Shown here: piece after piece, positions 19,101-26,801 of the stretch
How positions within the stretch are numbered: the stretch's first letter is position 1
How the letters are laid out: every line of letters starts with the position of its first letter
Assembly: GCF_003387475.1 (NCBI RefSeq)
Contig: NZ_QUNO01000006.1
Location: 186,001 to 250,000 of the forward strand
DNA length: 64,000 nucleotides
Direction: 5' to 3'
Source: Kutzneria buriramensis
GTDB lineage: Bacteria; Actinomycetota; Actinomycetes; Mycobacteriales; Pseudonocardiaceae
Program-made: the position numbers and the translations under genes
The notes under the pieces: model-generated
Databases searched by the model: none
Told to the model about the DNA's origin: nothing
What the model saw: the letters and a program-made list of their open reading frames with translations, nothing else

Positions 19101-20370
19101 GAACAACGCGTGGAGCGCGCTCGCCCCGCTGCCGGAAGCGGTCAGCGCGGCCAAGGCCGAGTTCGTCGGCGACACGCTGTTCGTGGTCGGCGGTTGGAAC
19201 CAGTTGGGTTCGACCAGCGCACACACCTACGCCTACAACGTCACCGCCAACAGTTGGTCTCGCGTGGCCGACCTGCCGGCGGCCGTGTCGGCGGCGGGCA
19301 GCGCGGTGGTGGCCGGCCAGCTGTACGTGGTCGGCGGTTGCACGACGAGCCAGTGCACGCCGATGTCGACGGCCGTGTACAGCTACGACCCGGGCAACAA
19401 CTCGTGGACCAAGCAGCCGGACTACCCGACGGGCGCGGCGTTCATCGCGTGTGGCGGGGTGGCGGCCTCGGTGGTCTGCGCCGGCGGCATCGGCAACGGC
19501 GCGCTGACCAAGACCTACTCGTACACGCCGGGGAGCGGCAGCTGGACCCAGCGGGCCGATCTCCCGGTCGACGCGTGGGGTGCGGCGGCTGCGTCGGCCA
19601 ACGGGCACCTGGAGGTCGTCGGCGGCGCCGTGAACAACGGGGCCGAGATCTCCAACCAGGGCTACGAGTACGACCCGGCCGGCAACGCCTGGACGGCGCT
19701 GCCCAACGCCAACAACGCCACCTACCGGGGCGGCGCGACCTGCGGCATCTACAAGGTCGGCGGCTCAACCGGCGGGTTCAACGCGGCCCAGTTCACCGAG
19801 AACCTGCCCGGTTACGGCGACTGTGGCGGCGACGTGCCGTGGCTGTCGGAGAACAAGACCGACTTCGACGTGGCGCCGGGCAAGACCGTCAGCGTGCGGA
19901 TCACCGCGGACTCCTCGGCGGTGTCGCAGCCCGGCACCTACCAGGGTCTGCTGTTCGTCAGCACCGACTCGCCGTACGCCAGCGTCGGTCCGGTCAAGGT
20001 GACGATGACCGCCACCCCGCCGGCGGCGTGGGGCAAGATCGCCGGCACGGTGACGTCCAGCTCCGGCACGCCGATCGCCGGGGCCACGGTGGCGGTCTGC
20101 ACGATGTACAACACCAAGACCGGCACGTGCGGGCCGACCACGTTCACGCTGAAGACCGACGGCCAGGGCAAGTACCAGCTCTGGTTGAACAAGGGCTTCA
20201 ACCCGCTCCAGGTGATCTTCGCGAAGGACGGCTTCACGCCGGTCATGAAGATCGTGAAGGTGCAGAAGGGCGAGACGGTCACGACGGACGTCACGCTGGC
20301 GGGCAACAGCGCCTTCGGCACGGCCAGGACGCAGCAGTACCTCAACGACACCATCAAGAGAAGCAGCTAG
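16153..20370 (+). CDS. Secreted S53 (sedolisin) peptidase with carboxypeptidase-regulatory and Kelch domains
   Basis: A 1405-residue exported protease. The signal peptide covers about residues 1-35 (ALAAAVTAASVAVAFGGAAA). The catalytic domain spans about 80-400: Glu161 and Asp165 in VETALDLD, oxyanion Asp239 in STGDSGN, and Ser336 in WGGTSLASP, the S53 set Glu-Asp-Ser with Asp. The long propeptide of typical sedolisins is nearly absent. Two carboxypeptidase-regulatory-like repeats follow (about 415-580), then a jelly-roll-like domain, another regulatory repeat, a Kelch-type propeller (about 935-1215, repeats such as YAVGGTDG, FVVGGWN, YVVGGC) and a final regulatory repeat. AGGGGGAAAC precedes the ATG; the extra upstream frame from 16084 is not used. 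Confidence 0.88.
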   Translation: MKPTSWLTRTVAALAAAVTAASVAVAFGGAAAAATPQYVPAACNALTAAQRSAAVPVARCFAVGVADGAGRPAVRSAAAGPPSTALGPQQIRSAYQLPDAGAGMTVAIVDAYGYGSAEADLGVFRSYYGLPPCTTDNGCFTKLDQRGGTNFPPEDGGWSVETALDLDAVSSACPKCKLLLVEGDTADLGDLGEAVDTAASLGAVAISNSYGVDGEISVEQDYDKYYDHPGVAVTVSTGDSGNVQSWPATSPVVTGVGGTRLTPDGSARGWAETAWDSGGSGCSLYEPRPDYQAGLATACPNNKASADISADADPASGLAVYNTLGQSGWAQWGGTSLASPLVAAMYALAGTPTPGTYPVTYPYRDTADLNDVTQGANGSCGNVLCNAGPGWDGPTGFGSPKGIGALTLGKTGEIVGKATDNGNGTGLAGVAITATAANGDRFSATSQTDGSYDLHAPEGTYDVTATKFGYGDAKVTGVQVTAGGKVTENFALTAKPTRTISGRVTDGSGHGYPLRAKITIDGYPNGAVYSDPFTGRYSVALPNGTSYKLHVAAADIPGYSTQDTTVALGDQNVTQDVPLKVDASTCTAPGYAYHEDGATEAFANWSGKTTKDGWTVTDGVGNGQTWGFDNVGGWAPPPGGDGYFADVDSDFYGEGGQQDTSLVSPVVDLTGRADPEIGFDTTYIGFPGQTGSVDLSLDGGQTWSTVQQMNGTIDHVDIPIPQAAGKSSVRIRFHYTAGWSRRWEVDNVLVGSRACAPLPGGLVAGVVTDANTGQPLTGATVTSDASKTDFGVSAATPDDANIGDGYYWLFSSHTGSVGFTTTDGRYTPNDKTITVRPDGVQEADVALNAGRLTVDKSAVSVSEELGASKDQTVTFGNTGKSPVHVHLGETDGGVTPAKAAGAPKTVVKASTSIAASAGGAATSGGVHPTLRQAAPAAGPWTDVADFPTAVMDDAVANHNGKIYAVGGTDGFAPSNGAYVYDPTNNAWSALAPLPEAVSAAKAEFVGDTLFVVGGWNQLGSTSAHTYAYNVTANSWSRVADLPAAVSAAGSAVVAGQLYVVGGCTTSQCTPMSTAVYSYDPGNNSWTKQPDYPTGAAFIACGGVAASVVCAGGIGNGALTKTYSYTPGSGSWTQRADLPVDAWGAAAASANGHLEVVGGAVNNGAEISNQGYEYDPAGNAWTALPNANNATYRGGATCGIYKVGGSTGGFNAAQFTENLPGYGDCGGDVPWLSENKTDFDVAPGKTVSVRITADSSAVSQPGTYQGLLFVSTDSPYASVGPVKVTMTATPPAAWGKIAGTVTSSSGTPIAGATVAVCTMYNTKTGTCGPTTFTLKTDGQGKYQLWLNKGFNPLQVIFAKDGFTPVMKIVKVQKGETVTTDVTLAGNSAFGTARTQQYLNDTIKRSS

Positions 20371-20378
20371 AAGGGCAG

Positions 20379-20430
20379 GCCGACGCCGCCGCCGTCACCG
20401 CGTGTTCGCGGTGACGGCGGCGGGGTCGGC
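20379..20430 (+). terminator. Strong hairpin after the S53 peptidase
   Basis: A perfect or near-perfect inverted repeat of 24-base arms (20379-20402 and 20407-20430) around the loop TGTT, starting eight bases after the stop codon. There is no T-tract, as is common in high-GC actinomycetes. It probably ends the long peptidase transcript. Confidence 0.75.
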
Positions 20431-20537
20431 CGTTCCGGTGGCGTTCGGGTGGTACGGATACGCGGGCGGCTCGCGCCGGTTTCGTAGGCCAGAGAACGTC
20501 GACAGCCTGGCAATCTCCTGTCGCCGCGTCCGGTTGA

Positions 20538-21143
20538 TCACTCGACATACCGTGCGATCAACGCTGAGGCCGCGATGGCCGACTCTCGTTTGGCTGTCCC
20601 GAGCGGGTCCGCCAGGTCGCTCAGCACGCCTTCAGTGAGAAATACTGCGTGGCCGTGGGCGCTGGCGGCGATGGCTAGGACCAGCCGGTGCGCCCGGTGC
20701 TCGTCGTTGCACAAGGCGCGGGCCGGCGCGGACAGTTCGGTGAACAGCGCCTGGCCGGCCGCGGCGAGCTCGGGGAAGCGAGCCTTGTTCAACCCGGCGG
20801 CGAAGGTGAGCTCGAACAGGGCTGGCTCGTCGGCGGCGAACTGGACGTAGGCGGTGGCGAACGCCGCCAGTTGGGTGCTGGCATCGGTGTGTTCGGCCAT
20901 GGCGGCGCGGTAACGCTGGCGTTGGTGGGTGTAGGCCCGCACCGCCAGGGCGGCCAGCAATGCGTCGCGGTCGGGGTAGTGCTTGTACGGCGCGGCCACG
21001 CTGACGCCGGCGCGACGGCTGGCTTCGGCCATGGTCAAGCCGCTGACGCCCTTGGTGGCCACGAGTTCCAGCGCGGCCTTCTCCAGAGCATGGCGCAGGT
21101 CGCCGTGGTGGTGGCCGCTGGTCCGCTTGACGTTCTTTGGCAT
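20538..21143 (-). CDS. TetR/AcrR regulator with WHG-type C-terminal domain
   Basis: A 201-residue regulator beginning MPKNVKRTSGHHHGDLRHAL, the opening of TetR proteins with the WHG (TetR_C_33) ligand domain. The helix-turn-helix includes GLTMAEASRRAGVSVAAPYK and HYPDRDALLAAL. The helical C-terminal domain has DEPALFELTFAAGL. A palindrome lies just upstream at 21170-21186. No adjacent same-strand gene is obvious; the divergent methyltransferase is the nearest candidate target besides itself. Confidence 0.83.
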   Translation of the reverse strand: MPKNVKRTSGHHHGDLRHALEKAALELVATKGVSGLTMAEASRRAGVSVAAPYKHYPDRDALLAALAVRAYTHQRQRYRAAMAEHTDASTQLAAFATAYVQFAADEPALFELTFAAGLNKARFPELAAAGQALFTELSAPARALCNDEHRAHRLVLAIAASAHGHAVFLTEGVLSDLADPLGTAKRESAIAASALIARYVE

Positions 21144-21169
21144 GGAGCCAAGGTCAGGGGCACTTACCT

Positions 21170-21186
21170 GGTTAGTGCTATTAACC
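21170..21186. promoter_or_regulatory. Candidate TetR operator
   Basis: GGTTAGTGCTATTAACC has five-base perfect arms (GGTTA/TAACC) around a seven-base centre and lies 27 bp upstream of the tetR start at 21143, where an autoregulatory site is expected. Confidence 0.5.
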
Positions 21187-21339
21187 TTGTCTTGAGAAGG
21201 TCATCGTGCACTCCATTCTCTTCCACAGCGAGATCCTTGCCCGCGTGCACGACAACGTGCGGCCGGAGGCGGTGAAGGGCTGCGCACCGTGGCAGCCACT
21301 ATGATCACGCAGCCGACTCGACGACGCGGAGGACGACCG

Positions 21340-22152
21340 ATGACGGATCTGCCAGCCTGGGTGCCGCCCGGCGTCGATCTGAACACCCCGAGTGCGGCAC
21401 GGGCCTACGACGCACTGCTGGGCGGCGCGCACAACTTCGAAGCGGATCGGGAGTTCGCCCGCAAGGCCGAACAGGTCTTTCCCGGCGTCGCCGCCTCCTG
21501 TCAGGCCAACCGGGCCTTCCTCCGCCGTTCGGTGTGCTTCCTGGTCCGCAACGGCGTCCGACAGTTCCTCGACATCGGATCGGGCATCCCGACCGTCGGC
21601 AACGTCCACGAGATCGCCCAGGCGGCCGATCCCACCTGTCGGGTGGCGTACGTGGACAACGAAGACGTGGCCGTCCAGCACAGCAAGTTGATATTGCAGG
21701 ACAACGCCGGCGCCACCGTCGTTCGGGCCGATGTCCGCACGCCGGGCGACATCCTGGACGCTCCCGAGATCCGGCGGCTGCTGGATTTCGACCGGCCGGT
21801 CGCCGTCCTGATGCTGGCCCTGCTGCACTTCATTCCCGACTCCGACGATCCCGCAGGCCTGGTCGGCCACTACCGGAAGGCGCTGCCGCCCGGCAGTTAC
21901 CTTGCGATCACGCACGCCACCGGCGATTCCCGGCCCACCGAGATGCGCGCGTTGGAGAAGCTGTACGCCACCAGCAGCAACCCCGCGGTCGCCCGCACCA
22001 CGGAATGGATCACCAGCCTGTTCGACGGGTTGGAGTTGGTGGAGCCCGGCACGACCTATGTGCCGGAGTGGCAACCTGACACTTCGCTCGATGTGCCTTC
22101 ACATCCTGAGCACTACATCTTCTTCGGCGGCCTCGCCCGCAAGCCCGAGTAG
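21340..22152 (+). CDS. DUF574-type SAM-dependent methyltransferase
   Basis: A 270-residue protein of the actinobacterial DUF574 (Methyltransf_19) family. The characteristic opening NTPSAARAYDALLGGAHNFE (DxPSxARxYDxxLGGxxNF) is near residue 13, and the SAM-binding motif FLDIGSGIPT near 82, then AYVDNEDVAV, with YIFFGGLARK at the end. GGAGGA at 21328-21333 supports the ATG at 21340 over the earlier ATG at 21301. These proteins are abundant in Streptomyces and Pseudonocardiaceae; acceptor substrates are mostly unknown. Confidence 0.87.
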   Translation: MTDLPAWVPPGVDLNTPSAARAYDALLGGAHNFEADREFARKAEQVFPGVAASCQANRAFLRRSVCFLVRNGVRQFLDIGSGIPTVGNVHEIAQAADPTCRVAYVDNEDVAVQHSKLILQDNAGATVVRADVRTPGDILDAPEIRRLLDFDRPVAVLMLALLHFIPDSDDPAGLVGHYRKALPPGSYLAITHATGDSRPTEMRALEKLYATSSNPAVARTTEWITSLFDGLELVEPGTTYVPEWQPDTSLDVPSHPEHYIFFGGLARKPE

Positions 22153-22439
22153 GCGCAACCGGACGCGGGCCCGAGATACTTCAACCAGGTGACGGGCCCG
22201 CACCCAGTCCACACAGTCCCACGTCCATTGCACAAATGCGGCTCAGGTGCAATTCTGAACGAGAAACTGAATCGGGATTTGAGACGCTACACGCCGTGTA
22301 GGATCTCGCCGCTGACGACATGTCGATCTTGGCTGGCCGGGGAGTGCGAACCGCGACCCCGTAACGGGTTTCCGGCTCTCGCGGGATTTGGGTCCACTGT
22401 GGATGATGGACTGAAGATCGCCGGCGGGTCTTCTTCGAC

Positions 22440-22482
22440 CGTCGGGACGACAGGATTGAACCTGCGACCCCTTGACCCCCAG
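22440..22482 (-). pseudogene. tRNA-Pro(GGG) 3' fragment, probable old attachment site
   Basis: On the minus strand the sequence CTGGGGGTCAAGGGGTCGCA continues with GGTTCAATCCTGTCGTCCCGA. This is the anticodon loop (anticodon GGG), the 3' anticodon stem, the variable region, the T arm and the acceptor 3' strand of an actinobacterial tRNA-Pro. There is no D arm or 5' acceptor strand, and the T loop lacks one A, so it is not a working tRNA. A 3' fragment starting at the anticodon loop is what integration of a tRNA-targeting element leaves behind. The flanks 22153-22439 and 22483-22584 show no gene. Confidence 0.7.
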
Positions 22483-22584
22483 TTGAATCCTGAGCCAACG
22501 GCGTGCTCATGCCCGTTCTTCAAGCTCACGTCCAAGTGTACTTGCCACAGTAGAGGAGTCTGCGATTTCGTTGCCATGTGCGGT

Positions 22585-23433
22585 TCAAGTCCGGTAGCTG
22601 GTTTCGGCAACCTGAACGAAGCTACGCACCAGTGGGCTCCGGCTGGTCTTCGGCCAGGCCACGACGATCTCACTCGGCGGGCGGTCGTCCAATGGGACGA
22701 CGACCAGCCCGGCCGGCAGTGGTTGGTCGACGGGGGCGAGTGCTGATGTCCCGTTCCATACGACTGCCTGTACGCACTCCTGAACCGTTCGCATGACCGG
22801 CGAGTCATCGTGCGTTCCGCAAGTCCAGTAGGCCGTCCACACAGGGTCGGCGCCATCCGGCAGCCGGACCCACCGGCGGTCGACCAGGTCGCCTGCCGAC
22901 ACCGAACGGCAGTGGGCGAGCGGGTCGTCGTCCCGCATCAACACCCCGACCGGAACCGCGCGCAGCACGCGTGTGCTGATCCCGGTGCTGTCGAACGGCG
23001 TCCGGGTCAGGGCCACGTCGACCAACCCGGCCCGCAGTCCCGCTGTCGGGTCGCCGAGATCGGCTTCGTGGATGCTGACGTTCACATACGGGTGACGGTC
23101 GCGGAAAAGCGGGACCAGCCGGCCTCCGGCGTGCTCGGCTGTGTCCGCGAGCGTCCCGATCGTCAGGTTCGCCGCTGCCGCTGCGCTCACCCGGTCGGGA
23201 ATTCGGTCGGCCTGTCCCAGTAGCGCGGCGGCTTCGTCGTAGAGCACTGTCCCGGCGGCGGTGAGGGTGACGCCCTTGGGGGTGCGCTCGAACAGGATGG
23301 CACCGAGTTCGTCCTCGAGATGTCGGATCGCCCGGCTCAGCGGCGGCTGCGTCATGTGCAGGCGGCTCGCTGCCCGGCCGACGTGACGCTCTTCGGCCAC
23401 CGCGACGAAGTACCGGAGTGCGCGCAGATCCAC
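22585..23433 (-). CDS. LysR-type transcriptional regulator
   Basis: A 282-residue LysR protein. The N-terminal helix-turn-helix is VDLRALRYFVAVAEERHVGR, then MTQPPLSRAIRHLEDELGAI (residues 1-60); the C-terminal part is a periplasmic-binding-protein-like effector domain. The start is taken as GTG 23433 because it gives the family-standard opening xDLRALRYF; an in-frame ATG at 23487 is possible. A near-perfect palindrome of the LysR type lies at 23441-23459, between this gene and the divergent 23539 gene, so this regulator probably controls that gene in response to an aromatic-type effector. Confidence 0.85.
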   Translation of the reverse strand: MDLRALRYFVAVAEERHVGRAASRLHMTQPPLSRAIRHLEDELGAILFERTPKGVTLTAAGTVLYDEAAALLGQADRIPDRVSAAAAANLTIGTLADTAEHAGGRLVPLFRDRHPYVNVSIHEADLGDPTAGLRAGLVDVALTRTPFDSTGISTRVLRAVPVGVLMRDDDPLAHCRSVSAGDLVDRRWVRLPDGADPVWTAYWTCGTHDDSPVMRTVQECVQAVVWNGTSALAPVDQPLPAGLVVVPLDDRPPSEIVVAWPKTSRSPLVRSFVQVAETSYRT

Positions 23434-23440
23434 TCCGTCA

Positions 23441-23459
23441 CGATACCCGCGCGGTATCG
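23441..23459. promoter_or_regulatory. LysR-type binding site
   Basis: CGATACCCGCGCGGTATCG is a 19-bp near-perfect palindrome with ATAC-N7-GTAT, fitting the T-N11-A pattern of LysR operators. It sits in the divergent promoter region eight bases from the lysR start and 80 bases from the 23539 gene. Confidence 0.7.
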
Positions 23460-23538
23460 AGTCGACGGAAATGGTCTTGGACACCATGGGGCCGCGGGCG
23501 AAAGATCGGAAGCAGAAGGCAGAGAGGAGTGACAACCC

Positions 23539-24537
23539 ATGACCGATCGTCCGCTCAAGCTCGGGTGCTTCCACTATGACACGACGCGGCAGTTGTTCGA
23601 TGGGACCCTGCCCGCCGACAGCCTCGACGGGGTGATCGAAACCGCCGCCACGGTACCGGAGATCTTCGAACGGCTGATTCGCGGGAACGAGTTCGACGTT
23701 GCCGAGCTGGGCCTGACGTTCTACCTCCGACTGCTGGAGTCGGACTCGCCGTTCGTGGCACTGCCGATTTTTCCGAATCGGGTGTTCCGGCACTCGTGCG
23801 TCTTCGTCAACACCCGTTCGGGGATCGCGGAACCACGTGATCTTGTGGGCAGGACCATTGGCGAGTTCGGCACCTACGGCCAGGACTCGGGCGTGTGGGC
23901 CAAGGGAATCCTGATGGACGAATACGGGTTCAAGCCCGAACAGAACCGCTGGCTGATCGGCGGCCTCGAGCACCCGTCCGCGCCGTTCGGCTTCATTCCC
24001 CACCCGCACCCGGACAACGTCGAGGTGGCGGATGCGCCCGCGGGACGCACTCTGAGCGGCATGCTCGACGCGGGCGAGCTCGACGCGTTGTTTTCCGCCA
24101 ACGTCCCACAGTGCGTGCTCGACGGGTCCCCGAACGTTGCTCGGTTGTTCCCCGACTTCGAACCGCTGGAACGCGACTACCACCGGCGCACCGGGATCTT
24201 TCCGATCATGCACACGATCGTCGTCCGGCGGGACCTCCTGCAGGAGCGTCCCGGTCTCGCCCATGACGTCTACCGCACTTTCTCCGTGGCCAAGGACGCG
24301 GCTGCCGACCGGTACCGCCGCAACCGCAGGCTCTACCAGGTCCAGAGCATGGTCCCGTGGATGGATGCGCTGATCGAGCGCAACAGCGAGGAGTTCGCCG
24401 CGGACTGGTGGCCCTACGGCATCTCGGCCAACCGTGTGGCGCTCGAAGCGTACCTGCGCTACCACTACGAGCAGGGCCTGTCCTCGCGGCTGTGGACGGT
24501 CGAGGAGGTCTTCGCGCCGGAACTGCTCGACACGTGA
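23539..24537 (+). CDS. 4,5-dihydroxyphthalate decarboxylase-like protein (PBP2 fold)
   Basis: A 332-residue protein with KLGCFHYDTTRQLFDGTLPA at the N-terminus, EFDVAELGLTFYLRLLESDS, and GIFPIMHTIVVRRDLL, all typical of the 4,5-dihydroxyphthalate decarboxylase / solute-binding-like family. There is no signal peptide, so it is cytoplasmic and more likely an enzyme than a transporter component. It is divergent from a LysR gene with a shared palindromic operator and has no other catabolic genes next to it. The ribosome site GAGGAG lies 9 bases upstream. Family assignment is good; the actual substrate is unknown. Confidence 0.78.
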   Translation: MTDRPLKLGCFHYDTTRQLFDGTLPADSLDGVIETAATVPEIFERLIRGNEFDVAELGLTFYLRLLESDSPFVALPIFPNRVFRHSCVFVNTRSGIAEPRDLVGRTIGEFGTYGQDSGVWAKGILMDEYGFKPEQNRWLIGGLEHPSAPFGFIPHPHPDNVEVADAPAGRTLSGMLDAGELDALFSANVPQCVLDGSPNVARLFPDFEPLERDYHRRTGIFPIMHTIVVRRDLLQERPGLAHDVYRTFSVAKDAAADRYRRNRRLYQVQSMVPWMDALIERNSEEFAADWWPYGISANRVALEAYLRYHYEQGLSSRLWTVEEVFAPELLDT

Positions 24538-24747
24538 CTGCTGACCCCCGGTAACCGTAGTTCGTGGTTCGGCAAGAGAGTCCGGTCGCCCGGCCGGGTC
24601 GAGGCCTGAGCTTGTTCTTTATCGTCCGGTCCGTTGTGGGTCGATGAGGGAGACCGGACGTTTGACTGTATTGCCCACGTCGTAGCGGGGTGCCTGGCGA
24701 CGGTTGCGTGAGCCCTGAGAGGGCGGTTCGGGAGGTTACGCCCGTTT
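24538..24747. other. Non-coding stretch
   Basis: A spacer between convergent genes. One frame on the minus strand looks faintly protein-like (RNLPNRPLRAHATVARHP) but has no start or family, so I leave it uncalled. Confidence 0.3.
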
Positions 24748-25146
24748 TCAGGTGAGGGTGAAGAGGCCGGGTTCTGTCTCGGTCAGGATCTGGCGATTCG
24801 TCAGGCGTTTGAGCTTGGCGCGGATGCCTTCGGTGTCCTTGGGCTCGGTGCCGATGCCGAGGGCGCGGCACACGTCCTTGGCGCGCAGGCCGGGGCCGCT
24901 GGGTGTGAACGCGGCGAGGATCCGTTGGTAGGGCTCGCTGTTGATACTCGGGTCGGGAGAGGTCACCTCGCCCTGGGTGAGTGTGATCAGAGTCTGGTGG
25001 GTGGTCGCCAGGTCGGGGAGCTCGCGCTCGATGGCGGTCAGGTCGCCGGCGAGTGTGGTCATCTGCTCGCGTCGCCGGTGATGCCGAGCACGGACACGCT
25101 GCGTGTCAAGTTCGGACGTATTGACAGTGTCCGAAGCGCCGAACAC
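24748..25146 (-). CDS. Hypothetical winged-helix protein
   Basis: A 132-residue soluble protein (GTG start; an internal ATG at 25062 would give 104 residues). The N-terminal half is a charged helix (RARHHRRREQMTTLAGDLTA). The C-terminal half looks like a winged helix: GLRAKDVCRALGIGTEPKDT, then GIRAKLKRLTNRQILTETEP ending GLFTLT. I recall closely similar uncharacterised proteins next to mobile DNA in streptomycetes. A DNA-binding role is inferred from the fold-like pattern only. Confidence 0.55.
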   Translation of the reverse strand: MFGASDTVNTSELDTQRVRARHHRRREQMTTLAGDLTAIERELPDLATTHQTLITLTQGEVTSPDPSINSEPYQRILAAFTPSGPGLRAKDVCRALGIGTEPKDTEGIRAKLKRLTNRQILTETEPGLFTLT

Positions 25147-25288
25147 GGCGAATGAGCAAGCGCATCAGCTTGCGCTATCCGCGGCATGCGTGGACGGGTT
25201 GTCCGTGCGAAAACCATTGGTGCTCGGCTTGCTCCGCTGATGGACTGACGTCCCGCCGGGAGTCTGCTGCGTGACGGAGGTAGTGGTT

Positions 25289-26044
25289 GTGACGGATTAT
25301 GACGTGCTTGCCGAGGTGTACGAATGGCTCATCTCGGATGCGAAGTTGCCTCCAGCCGAGTTCGCTGCGTCGTTCGATGACGTCCTCGGTCTCCTGCCGT
25401 CGAACGCTCACGTCCTCGACTGTTCGTGCGGAACCGGACAGTTGGCGGTTGGCCTCGCCGGCCGTGGCATACAGGTTGTCGCAACTGACGCCAGCGAAGC
25501 GATGGTTCGACGGACTGCAGAGTTGTCTGAGGAGTTCGGGACATCCGTCCGGGCCGTGCGGGCGAGTTGGGAAGAGTTGCCCGACCATTTCGAGGACGGC
25601 ACGTTCGACATGCTGTTCTGCGTTGGCAACTCGCTCCACCATGCCGCGGGCGCGACAGGCAGGGGTGCTGCTCTGGAGTCGATGTCACGGCTCTTGCGCC
25701 CTGGCGGGCGCTTGGTGCTCACATCCCGCACTTGGGAACTCGTGAGGGCCAGAGGTTCCCGGCTGGACATCAGTGACCGACTCGTCCGCCGGAACGGTCG
25801 CGATGCCGTCGTGGTCTACCGCTGGGAGATCGCGCCGCATTGGGAGGAGGAGCACCACATCGAGATTGCGATCGCCCAGGTTGATGCGACTGGGTTGGTT
25901 CTTGTCCGCTCGGAACTGCTGTCCTGCTGGCCCTACCGGTACGAGGAACTCGAAGTCGAGCTGCACCGGGTCGGACTCCGGCCGGAAGTGAGCACGTTCG
26001 ATCTTGAGGCCGAGAACTACATGGTGGTCGCGAGCAAGGTATAG
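25289..26044 (+). CDS. Class I SAM-dependent methyltransferase
   Basis: A 251-residue Rossmann-fold methyltransferase. The SAM motif I is HVLDCSCGTGQLAVGLAGRG (about residues 42-62), motif II VVATDASEAMV, and the post-motif region FDMLFCVGNSLHH and LLRPGGRLVLTSRTWEL. The overall form resembles glycine/sarcosine-type N-methyltransferases. I choose GTG 25289 because GGAGGT at 25275-25280 is eight bases upstream; the earlier GTG 25271 lies in front of that site. It stands alone and the acceptor is unknown. Confidence 0.83.
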   Translation: MTDYDVLAEVYEWLISDAKLPPAEFAASFDDVLGLLPSNAHVLDCSCGTGQLAVGLAGRGIQVVATDASEAMVRRTAELSEEFGTSVRAVRASWEELPDHFEDGTFDMLFCVGNSLHHAAGATGRGAALESMSRLLRPGGRLVLTSRTWELVRARGSRLDISDRLVRRNGRDAVVVYRWEIAPHWEEEHHIEIAIAQVDATGLVLVRSELLSCWPYRYEELEVELHRVGLRPEVSTFDLEAENYMVVASKV

Positions 26045-26801
26045 ACACCGGGCTCTCAGTCCCTGGCCGGACCGCGCGGTTGCTCGCAGGACGCTTGCGC
26101 CCTGTCATCGGTGCGGGTTCAGGCGGTCAACGCAACGCCTCGGACAAGGAGTCCTGCTGCGTGCATTACGGCGAGCGGACGCGGCGGCCCGCGTAGAGGT
26201 CGCCGGGGTAGTGGCACGCAGTCCGCATCGGTGATCTGATGCAATACGCAGGCTACTGCCGTCCAAACGTAGTCGCGGGACACGTATACGAGGCGCGTGA
26301 ACGAGGATCAGACCGGTCGTCGATCGGCCCGAGCCAGCCGAAGGGACCTGCCCTGTCGGGACAGCCCCGCCTGTCCTACCAGAGGCTGATCCCGCCCCAT
26401 CAGCTTTGGCGGACCGCTTTCCCGATCGCCCGCGCCCGCATTGCTGGCTGACCGAAGCCAACCTCGACATCTTCGCCGTGACCGTCGGCGTGCACCAGCG
26501 CAGTCCGCGCTGACCAACGCAAACGGCACCTTCGCCGCGAAGGCCCGCGCCAGCATCGCCACGGCGCAGCGCGGTTTCGTCTCGAACTCGGTGCCTTCCG
26601 GGTTCCCGGCTCGCCGGCGCCGGGCCCGGGGCCACGGCGTGACGGCCGTGGACGCGTTCGTCCGGTGCCGGTGAACTCACGGGCCGGCCGCCGCCGATGT
26701 TAAGCAGCACCGGGGAAAGTTGTCACGCGGCGGTGGTCTGGTAACACGTCGATGTTCCGGATGAAACCATCCGGACATGGTTCGCCGGTGCACTGATTGG
26801 C
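26045..26801. other. Gene-poor stretch with IS701 debris
   Basis: No intact gene is visible over about 750 bases. The only recognisable content is the IS701-like transposase fragment listed separately and, at the right end, the promoter region of the flavoprotein operon. The long minus-strand frame here (26105-26710) does not read as a protein. Confidence 0.45.
26500..26592 (-). pseudogene. IS701-like transposase fragment
   Basis: The minus-strand frame reads TEFETKPRCAVAMLARAF then AAKVPFALVSADCA, which matches the segment of IS701/IS4-type transposases just before the second catalytic Asp (family: FETKPRLAxxMLxRAxAAGVPFAWVTxDxxYG). It loses the frame immediately after and no further DDE motif is seen. 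About 30 residues remain. Confidence 0.5.

Noticed and set aside
16171-19608. A 1145-residue open frame on the minus strand
   Set aside because: It is a GC-driven shadow of the S53 peptidase gene, with arginine/alanine-rich, family-less sequence.
22189-22856. Overlapping frames on both strands around the tRNA fragment
   Set aside because: They run through the tRNA remnant and the 3' end of lysR and show no protein-like pattern.
26105-26710. A 201-residue minus-strand frame as a gene
   Set aside because: It has no family character; only a short piece in a different reading resembles an IS701 transposase.
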